From assembly GCF_052857255.1 (NCBI RefSeq), contig NC_135505.1:27047999-27111998 (forward strand): 64,000 nucleotides of DNA, read 5' to 3'. The translations under genes were made by a program, and so were the position numbers. Below the pieces are notes generated by a model. The model searched no databases, was not told the origin of the DNA, and was given only the letters and a program-made list of their open reading frames with translations. How positions within the stretch are numbered: the stretch's first letter is position 1; each line of letters opens with the position of its first letter. Origin of the DNA: Amblyomma americanum. Its lineage: Eukaryota; Arthropoda; Arachnida; Ixodida; Ixodidae. Below, one piece after another: positions 1-10,600 of the stretch.

Positions 1-1047
1 GCACTGATGAGCTCAGTTCACAGGAATGGAAAGAGGCTTCTGAATATGTAGAAACGCTCAAGCCAGTCTTCGAAGCCACTGTTATCGCCAGTACAGATAC
101 GTATCCATCACTTCCAGCTCCAATACCACTCATTTTTGGAATGCTGCATTATCTTGCAAACTTCTCTGGTACTACTGGATTTCATACAGCCCTGGCATGC
201 TCGATCAGATCAAGGTTCCCCCTGTACGCAGAGGACAAGGAGGCATGCCTGGCCATGTTTTTGGACCCACGCTTCAAATCCACCGTATTCAGAGCCGGCA
301 AGGAAAAGATGATATGGCTAAAAGATTTAGTGCTACAAAATCTGTCCCGGTGTGCTCCTGACCCAGAAGCTAAGAAACAGAGGCCAGAATTCTGTGCACA
401 GCAGTCTTCTAATGCCTGGAATGCATTTGACAATTTAGTGAAGAATGCTGTGGAAACTGAAACAGTTTCTGCTGCAGGATGGGAGTTTGCTGCTTACTCA
501 GAGGAGGCATTGTTGAAACGAGACAGTGACCCATGCGACTGGTGGCGGAGCGTGGGTTCTTTCAGGTACCCTAGTCTGTCAAAGCTGTGCACGAAGTACC
601 TCGCAATACCCGCCGCTTCAGTGCCAAGTGAGAGGGCATTTTCTGTGGCTGGAGAAGTCGTTTCAGCTAGAAGGGAAAGACTTCTGCCTGACCATGTGGA
701 GCAGCTGGTTTTCCTTCACGACAACCTTTAATGTTCATCCCAGCAACGTGCTTTTGTGCTTATGGCAAGATAGCCTGAATCAGTGCTGTGTACTAGTCAT
801 TTTCTGTGATAATTCCACTCTTCTAAGAATATTGTTCTAGACTTTGGTGCTTTTTGTGCAGCCGCACACACCTTTTGCGTTCATTTACTCATTAATAGTT
901 GAACTGTGATGTTCTTGAATGCTCAAATAAATGTTTTGTAGTGGTTAAATGTGTCTGTCCTAGATTATTCGATATTCGATTCGATATTCGGAACTAATTA
1001 TTCGTATTTGATTCGTATTCGAAAAATTTGATATTTGCACACCCCTA
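1..1047 (+). mobile_element. hAT DNA transposon, 3' part (left end outside the window)
   Basis: The stretch holds the C-terminal half of a hAT transposase, a poly(A) signal AATAAA at 926-931, an AT-rich tract with repeated ATTCGATATTCG-like units (about 965-1030), and a terminal TTTGCACACCCCT at 1034-1046. That terminus is the complement of the AGGGGTGTGCAAA ends typical of many hAT elements, so I place the right terminal inverted repeat there. The left end and its inverted repeat lie outside the window, so no target duplication can be checked. Confidence 0.75.
3..731 (+). CDS. hAT transposase, C-terminal part, open at the left window edge
   Basis: The frame is open from base 3 to a TAA at 729-731, so the protein enters from outside the window. 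The last ~60 residues contain YPSLSKLCTKYLAIPA followed by VPSERAFSVAG and a R-R-L-L-x-D-x-V-E-x-L-V-F-L-x-N-like tail, which is the hAT dimerisation domain at the C terminus of ZBED/Ac-type transposases. Upstream residues (a W-K-E-A-S-E-Y-V-E-T-L-x-P-V-F-E-A-T segment, then Y-P-S-L-P near an I-P-L-I) match the helical segment before that domain. No stop or frameshift interrupts it, so this copy is comparatively young. The DDE catalytic residues would lie upstream and cannot be judged. A poly(A) signal lies ~195 bp after the stop. Confidence 0.85.
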   Translation, partial: TDELSSQEWKEASEYVETLKPVFEATVIASTDTYPSLPAPIPLIFGMLHYLANFSGTTGFHTALACSIRSRFPLYAEDKEACLAMFLDPRFKSTVFRAGKEKMIWLKDLVLQNLSRCAPDPEAKKQRPEFCAQQSSNAWNAFDNLVKNAVETETVSAAGWEFAAYSEEALLKRDSDPCDWWRSVGSFRYPSLSKLCTKYLAIPAASVPSERAFSVAGEVVSARRERLLPDHVEQLVFLHDNL

Positions 1048-1049
1048 CA

Positions 1050-2690
1050 AATAAGTGTTTTATGAGCTTTGAAAGCACGGGATATCTCTTTTCACCTGTT
1101 ATTGTCTTCAGGCTAAATGTCCTAGCTAAGGAGTCATCCACCGATTCTTTCAAGTGGAGGCAGCCTGTGTCGCCATCACGTTTCAACATGTGCCATTCAT
1201 CAACGACAGACGACACCTGATCATCAACTACAACCTGAGGCAGCTGCTAGCAATATAGCGCAAGGACTGCACCTCTTGCTCAGAATATTGATACTTAAAT
1301 GCAAGAAATGTTGCTTCATGATCACTTTGTTAGTCAGAGGAAGATTCTGAAGCAGTGCCTTTGAGCAATCAAGTCAAAATTGCTGGGTTCCAGGGATGGA
1401 CATTTTCTTCTCTGCGCGCTCCCAGCCTTCCATTGCTTTCTCTGTGTCGAAGCAAATTTCTGCCCGCGCTTCCAGACGGATACATTTTCCACATTGAGTT
1501 TGGTCAGGTCTTGTTCACTCTTGTTACTAAACACATCACTTCTTAAACCACAGCTCAAATCTCGGCGCAATATAGCCAGATTCATATGATGGACATGCAG
1601 GGTGGCTCCTGCCTTTGATAAAAGTTCTTGAACGCGCCGAAGACCTCTGCAGCATTTTTTTAGACACAGGAACTTTGTATAAAGGGTCTCTCTGCTAAAA
1701 GCTGCGGCAAGTCTGTTGAATTGAGTCTAGGCATCTGGTCGCTGTCTACCAGTGTTCTCTAAAAAACAATCCCGGTGCAATGAACTGCTCTTCCACACGT
1801 GCTAGAGAGTCCTGTATTGTCAGCCAGCGGTTAGAGACGTATGAGGAAGACATAAGGAGCTATTCCCAGTATTTCTTGGGAATCCGTCAGGCCCTCAGTA
1901 CGCACAGGATGCTTAAAGTAATAGTAAGCATCTCTCACAATTTCATCGGCATTAGAGCAAAACGAATCCAAGCCCTTTAAAAACGCATGGTGCACTTTGT
2001 GGAGACTGCATTCCCCAACATCGACCAGATTTGGGTTAATCGTTTGTTTAAGTCTCGACTTCACACACTTCGTGATATTGGGGCCGTCACTGAAGAAACA
2101 AAGTAGCCCTTGGTTTAGTAGCTGCGTTAGGGCATCCTCTGGGCCATCTACAATTCCATGTCTTGTGGCAAGACCGAGGTTAAAAGAGTTCAAGTGTTCA
2201 AATCCAACCTGTTACACACGCACGCAGAAATATGTGACCGCCACATCTTACTGCTGCATATGCTGCGAAAAAAATATTCGCACGACACAACTCTGTCACA
2301 ATTTTCGATTTTAAGTGAGAACCCAGACATTTGAGATTACATAGGAAATCTTGGCCCTTCCAAGGGTGAAATTCTTTGCAACATCGCTGGCAGGAATCTT
2401 TTTATAAATGCATGTTGCTGTGTCCCCCGCGAGTAGGGAGACTTTGAAACAACTGACATTGCAAATATAGCTTCAGATTCGCACACTTAATCTTGCAATG
2501 CGGCATGTGGCTTTCCCTCTGAAAAGTCTACTGTAGATTGCACAGCCTTGGGCGCTAGAAGTACACCGTTCGAATCCCTGTTCTTTGCTGCTGCCTCCAT
2601 ATGTTGTTTCATGCTTGCATGGCGCTTGACAGCAGCAGCACCATGCTGAGCACAGGAGATTTTCACGTTGCATAGCATGCAAAAAGCATG
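1050..2690 (-). pseudogene. decayed BED-finger hAT-like transposase
   Basis: Read on the minus strand, about 2680-2590 encodes a zinc-finger start (LCNVKISCAQHGAAAVKRH) with the C-x2-C..H..H pattern of BED-type fingers found in hAT-like proteins. At 2193-1831 an open stretch reads FFSDGPNITKCVKSRLK and NLVDVGECSLHKVHHAF, which I recognise from a family of arthropod BED/hAT-like transposase proteins. Near 1040-1080 a KRYPVLSKLIKHLF segment resembles the start of the dimerisation region. The order is correct for one minus-strand element, but the pieces are in different frames with stops between them, so it is dead. Its orientation is opposite to the hAT at the left edge. Exact ends were not found. 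Confidence 0.6.
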
Positions 2691-3820
2691 TGCCCTTGAC
2701 GCCTGGCCTGTACTAAAGGCTGATCACATCCCGTTGCAGTACAGTTCATTCAGCACTGATGTGGTGAATTTTATGCCCATCACTAAAAAAGAAAATTTAC
2801 CAAACAAAAAGGTCAAAACACAGTATTTTCGCTACTAATGCAACCTAACTATAGTCAAGCACTGATTTTTTCAGGCTCCAGAGGGACCACAGAAAGTCTT
2901 GGGAGGTCTTGTTCTCTGCCACGGCGATATGAAATTGAAAATCAGAGACTGCTGCACGTTTTAAGAGCGGCCGACACCCGAAACGAACTTTTACAAAGTT
3001 CTCCCTCATGTTATATTTGCGCCAATGCGGTTGCCGTAACTGATGCACCTGCTGCACAATTCGACAATGCAAACATAATTATATCGGTGAAGACCAGCAT
3101 AGGAACAACCTCTTGGAAAATAAATGGTCCTTCAGGACAGCGGCAAATTCGAGAAGCCACATGAAAAAAGACATGCGACACGTGCATTAGAAAAGGAAGT
3201 GTGGAACCTAAATACGATTGTATCAGTAAAACGTTCCACCCGCTATTTCATGCGTGTCTGTTCTGCCGCTTCAACTAAACCAGTGGAAACGACGTAGTAG
3301 ATATGCCCGCTCAAATGGACGGCGTCAGTGTTCACCGCACCTGCGAAATGCCCAATGTCTCCTTCGAACACACAGGTAGCACTGACGTTTCCTGAACAAA
3401 GCTTCTGCTTTACATGGATTCACCTATGCTCATCTTGAATGCCCATACACAAGACGGGTTGCAACCGGCGGGTAAAATCCAAAAAAAAAAAGTCTCTCGG
3501 AACACACGCCAACTACGCATGTGCTTTTCCGTTTTTGCGTCTCTGCCTCTGGACTGGATTGGGTTGTTTTGACATCTGATAACTGGCAGAACTGGTGGTT
3601 GCCTATGTTGCTCTCATTTTTCGCTAAAGCTAGCGTGAAGTCGGAGCATTTCGGCGCAGCTTGGTGCAATTTCAGCAATTTTCGCCCTTTTCGCGCAGCT
3701 TGGAGAACAAGTTCCCAGTTGTATCAAAATGACGCAATTGCTACCACTCTTGCACCCCTGAAAAGTTTTATGCACGCGAAGCAATTGAAGCACGCTGCGT
3801 GGAGTAGCGGATAACCTCCA
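2691..3820. other. no recognisable gene
   Basis: Short open frames occur on both strands, none with a recognisable domain. Around 3630-3710 related phrases (TTTCGGCGCAGCTTGG, then TTTCGCGCAGCTTGG) recur, suggesting an unidentified small repeat. A short A-run lies at 3480-3491. Confidence 0.4.
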
Positions 3821-5015
3821 TTCGTAGCAGTAAGTCTTCTCATGTAGATAACTACAGTACAGGCAGCGGGTCTGTCATACCACTGGTCAACAGACTCGAG
3901 GCCCGTTGGCTCTATATACAAGACACTTTAGTTACAACCTTCACTCTACAACACCAAAGCAAGCAAACCAACCAAATCGCGCGCCTTGTCCGCAGAGTGG
4001 CAACACGAAATTTCAGGCCGTCGGAGCGCACTTTGCCAGGCCAGTGCCGCGGTGGCTCAATGAATATGGCGCTAGGATGCTGACCTGAAAGACGCGGGCA
4101 GAATACCCGCCACGGCGGTCGAATTTCGAGGGAAGCGAAATTCCAGAGTCCCATCTGCAGTGCGATGTGTGCGCGTTAAACAATCGCAGGTGGTTGAATT
4201 TTTGAGCGTCTTCACTTCGGCGTCCCTGAAAGCCTGGGTCGCTTTTGGACGTTAAACTCTCGTAAAGTGAACCAAACACCCCACAATGCTTTTATATCGC
4301 TGTCTTTGCCTACGAGGATGGACCGCCAGCACCACAGGCACCCTTGACGCCAAAAACCCTATGGAGGTTGAGAGCGCGGCCATCGTCTTGGTGCTCATAC
4401 GCACTCCACAAAATTCCGACATCAATGAATTCTCCACCGACTCCTAAGCTGCCCAACGTCACAATCTGAAATTAATTACCACACCAACCTTCAAACAGCT
4501 TCTCCATTGAGGACCCACGCTTACACAAGAGAAAACCGTCACCTGGGTTGGTGGTCATGCCTCGATCCTCGGTAAAGAGCCCGTTCATGCGCTGTGTCGC
4601 GAACTATCCCACCGAGCTCGTAACAGCGGACACCCAAACCCACGTAGGAAACTTCTCGGGCTCTCCTCACACACCACCAAAAAACTACTCCTTACCATAA
4701 CCGCTGCTTAAGCTCTCCATTGCCTCACCATACATTAAAATTGAAATAAAATGCAGTCTGGCGGCAACTGAAGACAAATTTCGACGTTTCGCCTTACCTC
4801 CTTCATTGATACAACCCTACATTGACACTCCCACTTTGCTCAACATGTGATGAGGCCAAGGCCACCCTCATGCACTGCATGTGGGAATGCCACCAACCCA
4901 TTGCAGTTTCCCCATACCCATCCCTTCCACCTCCTAATGTGAGGCCACCCTGCGAGCTGCTCAATGAACTGGCGAAATTTCGCTAGTGGACAGAGCTCTC
5001 CGTGAAACCCACCCT
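3820..5015 (+). mobile_element. RNase-H-type LINE, 3' fragment, decayed and split by a SINE
   Basis: The start (about 3822-4045) matches, base for base with scattered changes, the copies beginning near 51378 and 51818. All three contain a segment reading KQAN/KQTK...AL.RRVA, the region just after the reverse transcriptase in a tick LINE family. After the SINE at 4046-4280 the same strand encodes an RNase H C-terminal half: TWVGGHASILGKEPVHALCR and then SHRARNSGHPNP. The sequence to about 5010 matches the end of the 51.3-53.4 kb copy (GGACAGAGCTCTCCGTGAA here, GGACATAGCTCTCCGTGAA there). Stops and frameshifts are frequent, so it is inactive. Confidence 0.65.
4046..4280 (+). mobile_element. tRNA-derived SINE (Ruka-like)
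   Basis: Starts GCCGCGGTGGCTCAATGAAT (A-box region), has a B-box-like GCGGGCAGAATACCC, then a body with GTCGAATTTCGAGGGAAGCG, CAGTGCGATGTGTGCGCGTT and GGGTCGCTTTTGGACGTTAA, ending in a CCAAA-rich tail. The same order of blocks appears at 56184-56424, which is the best-preserved copy. It interrupts the RNase-H LINE and is therefore the younger insertion. Confidence 0.85.
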
Positions 5016-5290
5016 AACGGAAATGCCATATCTGGACTTATATAAAAAAAACAGATCTGGCATATCAGGAATTGGGCAGATATGGCATATCTGGACACAT
5101 CTGGGCCAGATAAAACATATCTGCCCAATTCCTGATTTAAAGTACCAGATATGGCATATCTGGTCACATATGCCATATCTGCCAAATTCCTGATTTGGAG
5201 TGCCAGATATGGCATGTTTGGTCAGATATCTGCCCAATTCATGATTTAAAGTACGAGATCTGGCCCAGATACGGCATATCTGGCCCAAAA
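5011..5290. repeat. palindromic CCAGATATGGCATATCTGG satellite block 1
   Basis: Units of roughly 50-60 bp, each starting near CCTGATTTAAAGTACC or a variant (about 5130, 5190, 5240), carry the almost self-complementary CCAGATATGGCATATCTGG. The block opens with CCCTAACGGAAATGCCATAT right at the end of the LINE fragment. Single strands could fold into many hairpins. It shares its terminal motif, inverted, with the block at 38.1-38.6 kb. Confidence 0.8.
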
Positions 5291-7434
5291 CCTACATGCT
5301 TAAATGTGGATGCTGTCCGATTTGCTGTGCCTAATATGATCTCCATGACCTTTTCTGTGTTGCACATATATCTGGGCACCATTTCTGCCCAGTGTTGACT
5401 TTCCTGCAGATGCAATATGCATATGAATACAAATCAGCAACGGTACCATTTTTATTGACTGACTATATAGGCGCCCAGGCCTGCAGTACAGTGGATACAG
5501 GGTAAGCCACGCACGATAGTCGCGATAAGATGAAAGGCAGCTGTGTCAAGCTGCTTTTTCGCTAAGCACGAAAGGCTGGCTTTTGGAGTTTAAAAAAGGG
5601 TTTATGCTGCCCTCAGGGAACCATGGTGACAGTAATCAATCGATCAAGCGGCGGGTCGTCTGCACGCAGCTGAACACTAACGGTGAGCGCTCTTACTCCC
5701 CCCTCCGTAGTGCCACAAAAGATTATCCCGGAAGCTAGCTTATGGAAGCTCTTATAAGCGTAGCAATTGCCTATGCACTTAATATAATATAGAGGGTAAA
5801 TTGGACGACAAATTCTTTTTTTCGACGAACGAGTACAACCCAGCACACGCGTCTTCTGCTGGTCGCGTTAGTCAGCCTTAAAATATGCTTCTCAGCAAAT
5901 TTATGAGGGTATGGTTGTACCACGTAATACAGGATTGGGCCCAGCTATTTTTGGGCGTGATAAATGCTCAAGAAAAAGGCGTACAGTCTCATCTTGACGA
6001 CGCGCACAGATACCGGAGTCGTCGAACCACCCCCGCCTTCCTGACGGCGCGCACGTCGTGCTCAACTGAAGATCTGAGCAAAATGTGCTGTGAAAAGCTC
6101 AAGCAGCTGTTTCCTGCACAGATAGCTGCTTTGCCTTTTTACTGCGCATTTCGCTCAGCTTCGTTCCCAAAGACTGCAAGATTATCTTCTCCGAGAATTC
6201 CCACCCCTTCTTCGCGGCCGTAGTCTTGGTGTAGGCTGAGATAGATAAAAACCACAGTTAACTAACACATGACACATTATAGTGCTTGTCATTTTCAGTG
6301 TATCTTCCTTTATATCTACTTCAGCCAAATTATTCCATGCAGACATGTATCAATTTAACTGATTCTGTACAACTAAATGACTTGAACGTGCGCTTTGAAA
6401 GTAACTGCTGCAAAATAAATTAGTGTATATTTCCGCTCTGTTTGTGAGCACTTATTTTTCTTCAAATGAGCAAAGAGCAACAGAACACAATAATATTATC
6501 AGATATAGAGGCAGGGTGGTTTGATTTAAAAACATGCACATCTTCCATGGAAGTGAAGTCTGTATGTGTGGGCTCAACAAAAAATTGCTTAATGATTGCA
6601 TGGAAGTGCTCTTTTATTCTCCTGAAGTGCCAATGAGCAACACAAGTAGTGACGTGACAGCCACAGTTTCAGTTTTCAAACGTATGGTAACACGTGTGCA
6701 TGAGGTTTATCATCCCAAAGCAACTTTGCGAGATTTTGCACCACCAATCCAAAGACCTTCACTACAGCACCTCTGATATGCAATTTCGACCGCAGTGGAT
6801 TTTTTAAAGTGCACTACCATCGCGCAGTACTTTCCTAAAAATTTAAGCCCTAATATAACCTTATTATACTTCTGAAAAGTTCCTAATATGACAAGTTTCC
6901 AATTAACACATTCTAGTGCTGGATGCAGGCCACTTATCACCACAAACTTCATAATATCATCTGCCTGTCTAACTTCCTGCTACCCAAGCTGTGCTTGCCT
7001 TCATTGCCTTCAAATCCATTATTTTACCTTAAATGATCATGCATTGATTATTTTGACTTGGCATTATACACCCTGCTAATTCTGTGAAATTTGTAAAAAT
7101 ATTGATGGTGCAAACCTATGCCAATCAATACAGATTTGCGTGTATGCTGGGCAGGCTTTGGGGAAACAGCCAGCTGGTTTGTCACAAAATGATTAACAAT
7201 GCATCACAGCAACAATTAAAGCATATCATATATCTCAGCACTCATAATCCACCTTGCTCATACAGCCAGTGCAATCAGTTAATTTGTCTCATCAGTAAAC
7301 AGCAATAAATGACAAAAAACTGTGTAGTATACCTCCAACAATGAGCAAGGGCACCCAAGACTACGGCAGAAACAAGAGAGCAGCTAATTCAGCAGAAACG
7401 AAACAGTCACAGATTCAAAAATGCAGGCACTCAC
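5291..7434. other. intergenic or 3' region of the BEN gene; nothing identified
   Basis: No domain was recognised on either strand. The BEN gene on the minus strand must continue below 7435 because its last identified exon ends in phase 1, so a terminal exon and 3' UTR may lie here or beyond the window. The open frame 6534-6776 (+) matches nothing I know. Confidence 0.35.
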
Positions 7435-7663
7435 ACAAAATGGCTCTGAATGCAGCTGGCACCAACGGTGGCCATTGCTCATTAGGCCAGTGCGTCCCTT
7501 TGGCACGATTGCCTTTCACTGAGCAAGTCAGCAGAGCTTGCTTCGTAAAGACAGCTGTCAGCAGGCCACGGGCAGTCGCTGTCGCAGTCTTCGACAGCAG
7601 TTCAATGTTTTTGATGGACAATGTCGCCACAAAAACACCACATCCAGGCTCTAACTCCATTAC
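7435..7663 (-). CDS. BEN gene exon 4 (BEN domain, N-terminal half)
   Basis: Acceptor TTTTTGCAG|GTAATGGAG and donor TTTTGT|GTGAGT. The translation runs ELEPGCGVFVATLSIKNIEL, then TATARGLLTAVFTKQALLTC and NRAKGTHWPNEQWPPL, the recognisable first part of a BEN domain (hydrophobic helix, A-R-x-L-L-x-x-V-F core). It joins exon 3 in phase 0. Donor use implies at least one further exon with the remaining helix. Confidence 0.7.
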
Positions 7664-10600
7664 CTGCAAAAACAAAGCACACACCAAATAAAGGTAAGTT
7701 TCATGTTCAAATCTAACCTAACAGTGCCATTAAAATTCCTTAAGTGGACATTGAGGAAAATATAGCTTGTATCAACAGGCTACTGCATTCTAATAAAAAG
7801 GAGACTATTTCTACAGCAAACTGAGTTATAAGTTAAAAAGAACAAAAGCTACTGGGGGCCCTTAAGTCTCCTTACATTCTGAGAATGCGTAACCATTAAG
7901 TGCTACTGTTTCACTTTCTGTTGCTTTTTATAACAAAGTTAAATGCGCTTTTGCATGGTTTTTGCGTGACTCAGCATTTTATTTTGGATTTTACTTATCG
8001 AGAGATTTTCAATGTTACATGATATGACACTGTAGCCTATAGTTCAATTGTTAATAACAAATAACTAATGGTTAACCAAGACCTGTAATTAGGCATGTCC
8101 AATTAAATTCGACATAAGCTATCCAATCATATATGATTTGATGCCGTAGCTTAATGTTAAATTTTTAATCACAGATAACTAATTAATGTTAATTAAGACC
8201 TAGAGTTAGTTCAGTGCAGTTACACTTGACAGAAGCTATCCAATGATATAGCACTTATGCTTCACATAATCTACACAGCCACTATTCTGTACATATACGC
8301 TGTGCACACATGAGCCATGTTTTGCATTAAAATATAGGTGTTGCCACGAGTGCCCAATTTCTCATAAAAACGAGTGTCGACATAAATTTTCAAGCCTGGA
8401 TCTAAGCACCTAGGCTGTCGCAACTAGTTGTTTTCAGTGCAGATGCATGTCTGAATCAAGTGACAGGAATATTTTTAATTGAATTTCCTCAGGCATAATA
8501 ATAATAATTGGTTTTTGGAAAGGAAATGGCATAGTATCTGCCTCATATATCTTAGGACACCTGAACCGCACCATAAGGCAAGAGATAAAGGAGGGAGTGA
8601 AAGAAGAAAGAGGTGCCGTAGTGCGGAATAATTTCGACCACCTGGGGATCTTTGACGTGCACTGACATCGCATAGCACACGGGTGCCTTAGCGTTTTTCC
8701 TCCATAAAAACGCAGCCGCCACGGTCGGGTTCAAAGCCGGGAACTCCAGATCAGTAGCCGAGCGCCCTAACCACTGAGCCACCGCGGCGGGGCTATTTCC
8801 TCATGCATGTGGCTAATGTGGCTAGACAAAAGTCACTACAGAAACAATTTTTACTCAGCGCAATCACTGGACAGAGTTCCATTGATTGGTGATGGAGCAA
8901 AAGCTCTTTCACCATGGCTGCATATGACCCAGAAGTTGGGTGCACCATTTCATACTACTATTCTGAGCCTCCTATTGTGTATACACATGAAAATCGGCTT
9001 CCTTTCACACTTCTTGTGCAAAACTAGAAGCTTGGCAATTTCCTACTATTGTGGCAATGAAACGTGAAAGGAGGGAAGTGGCTTTATTAGGACCACATGT
9101 GTCCCCAGTGCTGCACCTTTTCTGCCTCAAAAACGGTAGGGCAGCCAAGGTGAAGTGCCTTTGCTATGCAGAGAAGTTGACTTGTGCAAAGGGTCTATAT
9201 ATTTCTTGTGAATCAAAATGATACTGTGCGCATACAGCACGTGAATCTGATAAAGTTGGCATAAAGTTGGCATAAGCAAACATTTTTTAACACCACACTC
9301 CCCAGAATGTTGCGCACAAACCCTCGTCAGTTTTTGGAAATGCATTTATTTATTTATTTATTATAGATACCTCAAGGGCCCTTGAGGGCTTTACATGAGG
9401 GGTGGGCTAACAACCTGGTGTTAATAGAACATAGTTTCGATGGCTTTCTTGAAATGGTCCGGGTTTGTAAGAAGGATGGTACTGGTGGGAAGACTGTTCC
9501 AGTCACGCGCTGTTTGGATGAAAGAATGAAGATGGGTCACAGTGCGAGCAGGAGGTGGGGTAAACGGCCTTGTGGTGGCTTGTGCGGGCTGAAGAACTAT
9601 ATGCAGGTTGGATAGGACAGTTGTGAGTAAAGTTATATATTTTGTGGTGATACAAGCATAGCCTTGCAACAATACGGCGTTGCTTGAGGTTAGGTAGGCA
9701 TGCATTATTTTTCAGGGAGGTAACACTGGTGGAGTATAAGTAGTTTGAGTAGATGAATCTAAAGGCGCGATTTTGCGCAAGTTCAACACAGTGGGTTAGG
9801 TTAAGTTGAGTGGGGTCCCAGATGGCTGATGCGTACTCTAACTTTGGCCAAATTACTGTTTTATAAGCTACCAATTTAACTATTGGTGAAGCTAGATGTA
9901 AATTACGACGTAGGTAGCCGAGAGTTTTGTTAACATTGTTAATTATCCGCGTTATATGGGTAGACCAGTTAAGGGTACCCGAGATGTCAACACCAAGATA
10001 CTTAATGCAGTTGCGGGGTAAAACACTAGAACCGTTCAGAAGATAATCTGGGGTAGGGTAATTTTGTCGTCTGTGAAAGGAAACAAGCGCAGTTTTGTTA
10101 GTGTTTAAGACCATCAGGCATCTACGACACCACTCTTCCAGCCTTAATAGATCACATTGAAGAACATTATTATCTGCTGCACTATTAATAGAACGGTAAA
10201 TAACACAATAGTCGGTGATGAGATATTATTAGGCAAGTCATTGATGTAAATTAAGAAAAGGAGAGGGCCAAGAACTGTACTTTGCGGCACACTAGAGAGT
10301 ACGTCAGAGTGAAGATTTGTTGTTGGCTTCAACAAACTGCTGACGATTAGTGAGGAAAGCCTGTATCCAGTTGAAGACGAGTGGGTCAAGATTTAGTTGT
10401 GAAAGCTTTAGTAGTAGGCGTTTGTGAGAGACTTTGTTGAAAGCCTTCTCGAAGTCGGTGAAGAGAGCGTCAACAGGTATGTTAAGGTCTACATTAGTAC
10501 TTATGTCGTGAAGGAATAAGGCAAGTTGAGTGTCACATGAAAGTCCTTTTTGAAATCCGCGCTGGTTAGGGTGAAAGAACTTAACAGATGTAAGAAAATT

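Noticed and set aside
2838..3164. 108-codon open frame as a gene
   Set aside because: No recognisable motif, no splice or poly(A) context, and an overlapping frame of similar length on the other strand.
4046..4130. Possible tRNA gene (A- and B-box-like sequence)
   Set aside because: The head is followed by a repeated SINE body that recurs elsewhere in the window, and no cloverleaf with a matching acceptor stem is apparent.
5011..5290. Possible CRISPR array
   Set aside because: Units are diverged, palindromic and contiguous without unique spacers, and the DNA is eukaryotic.
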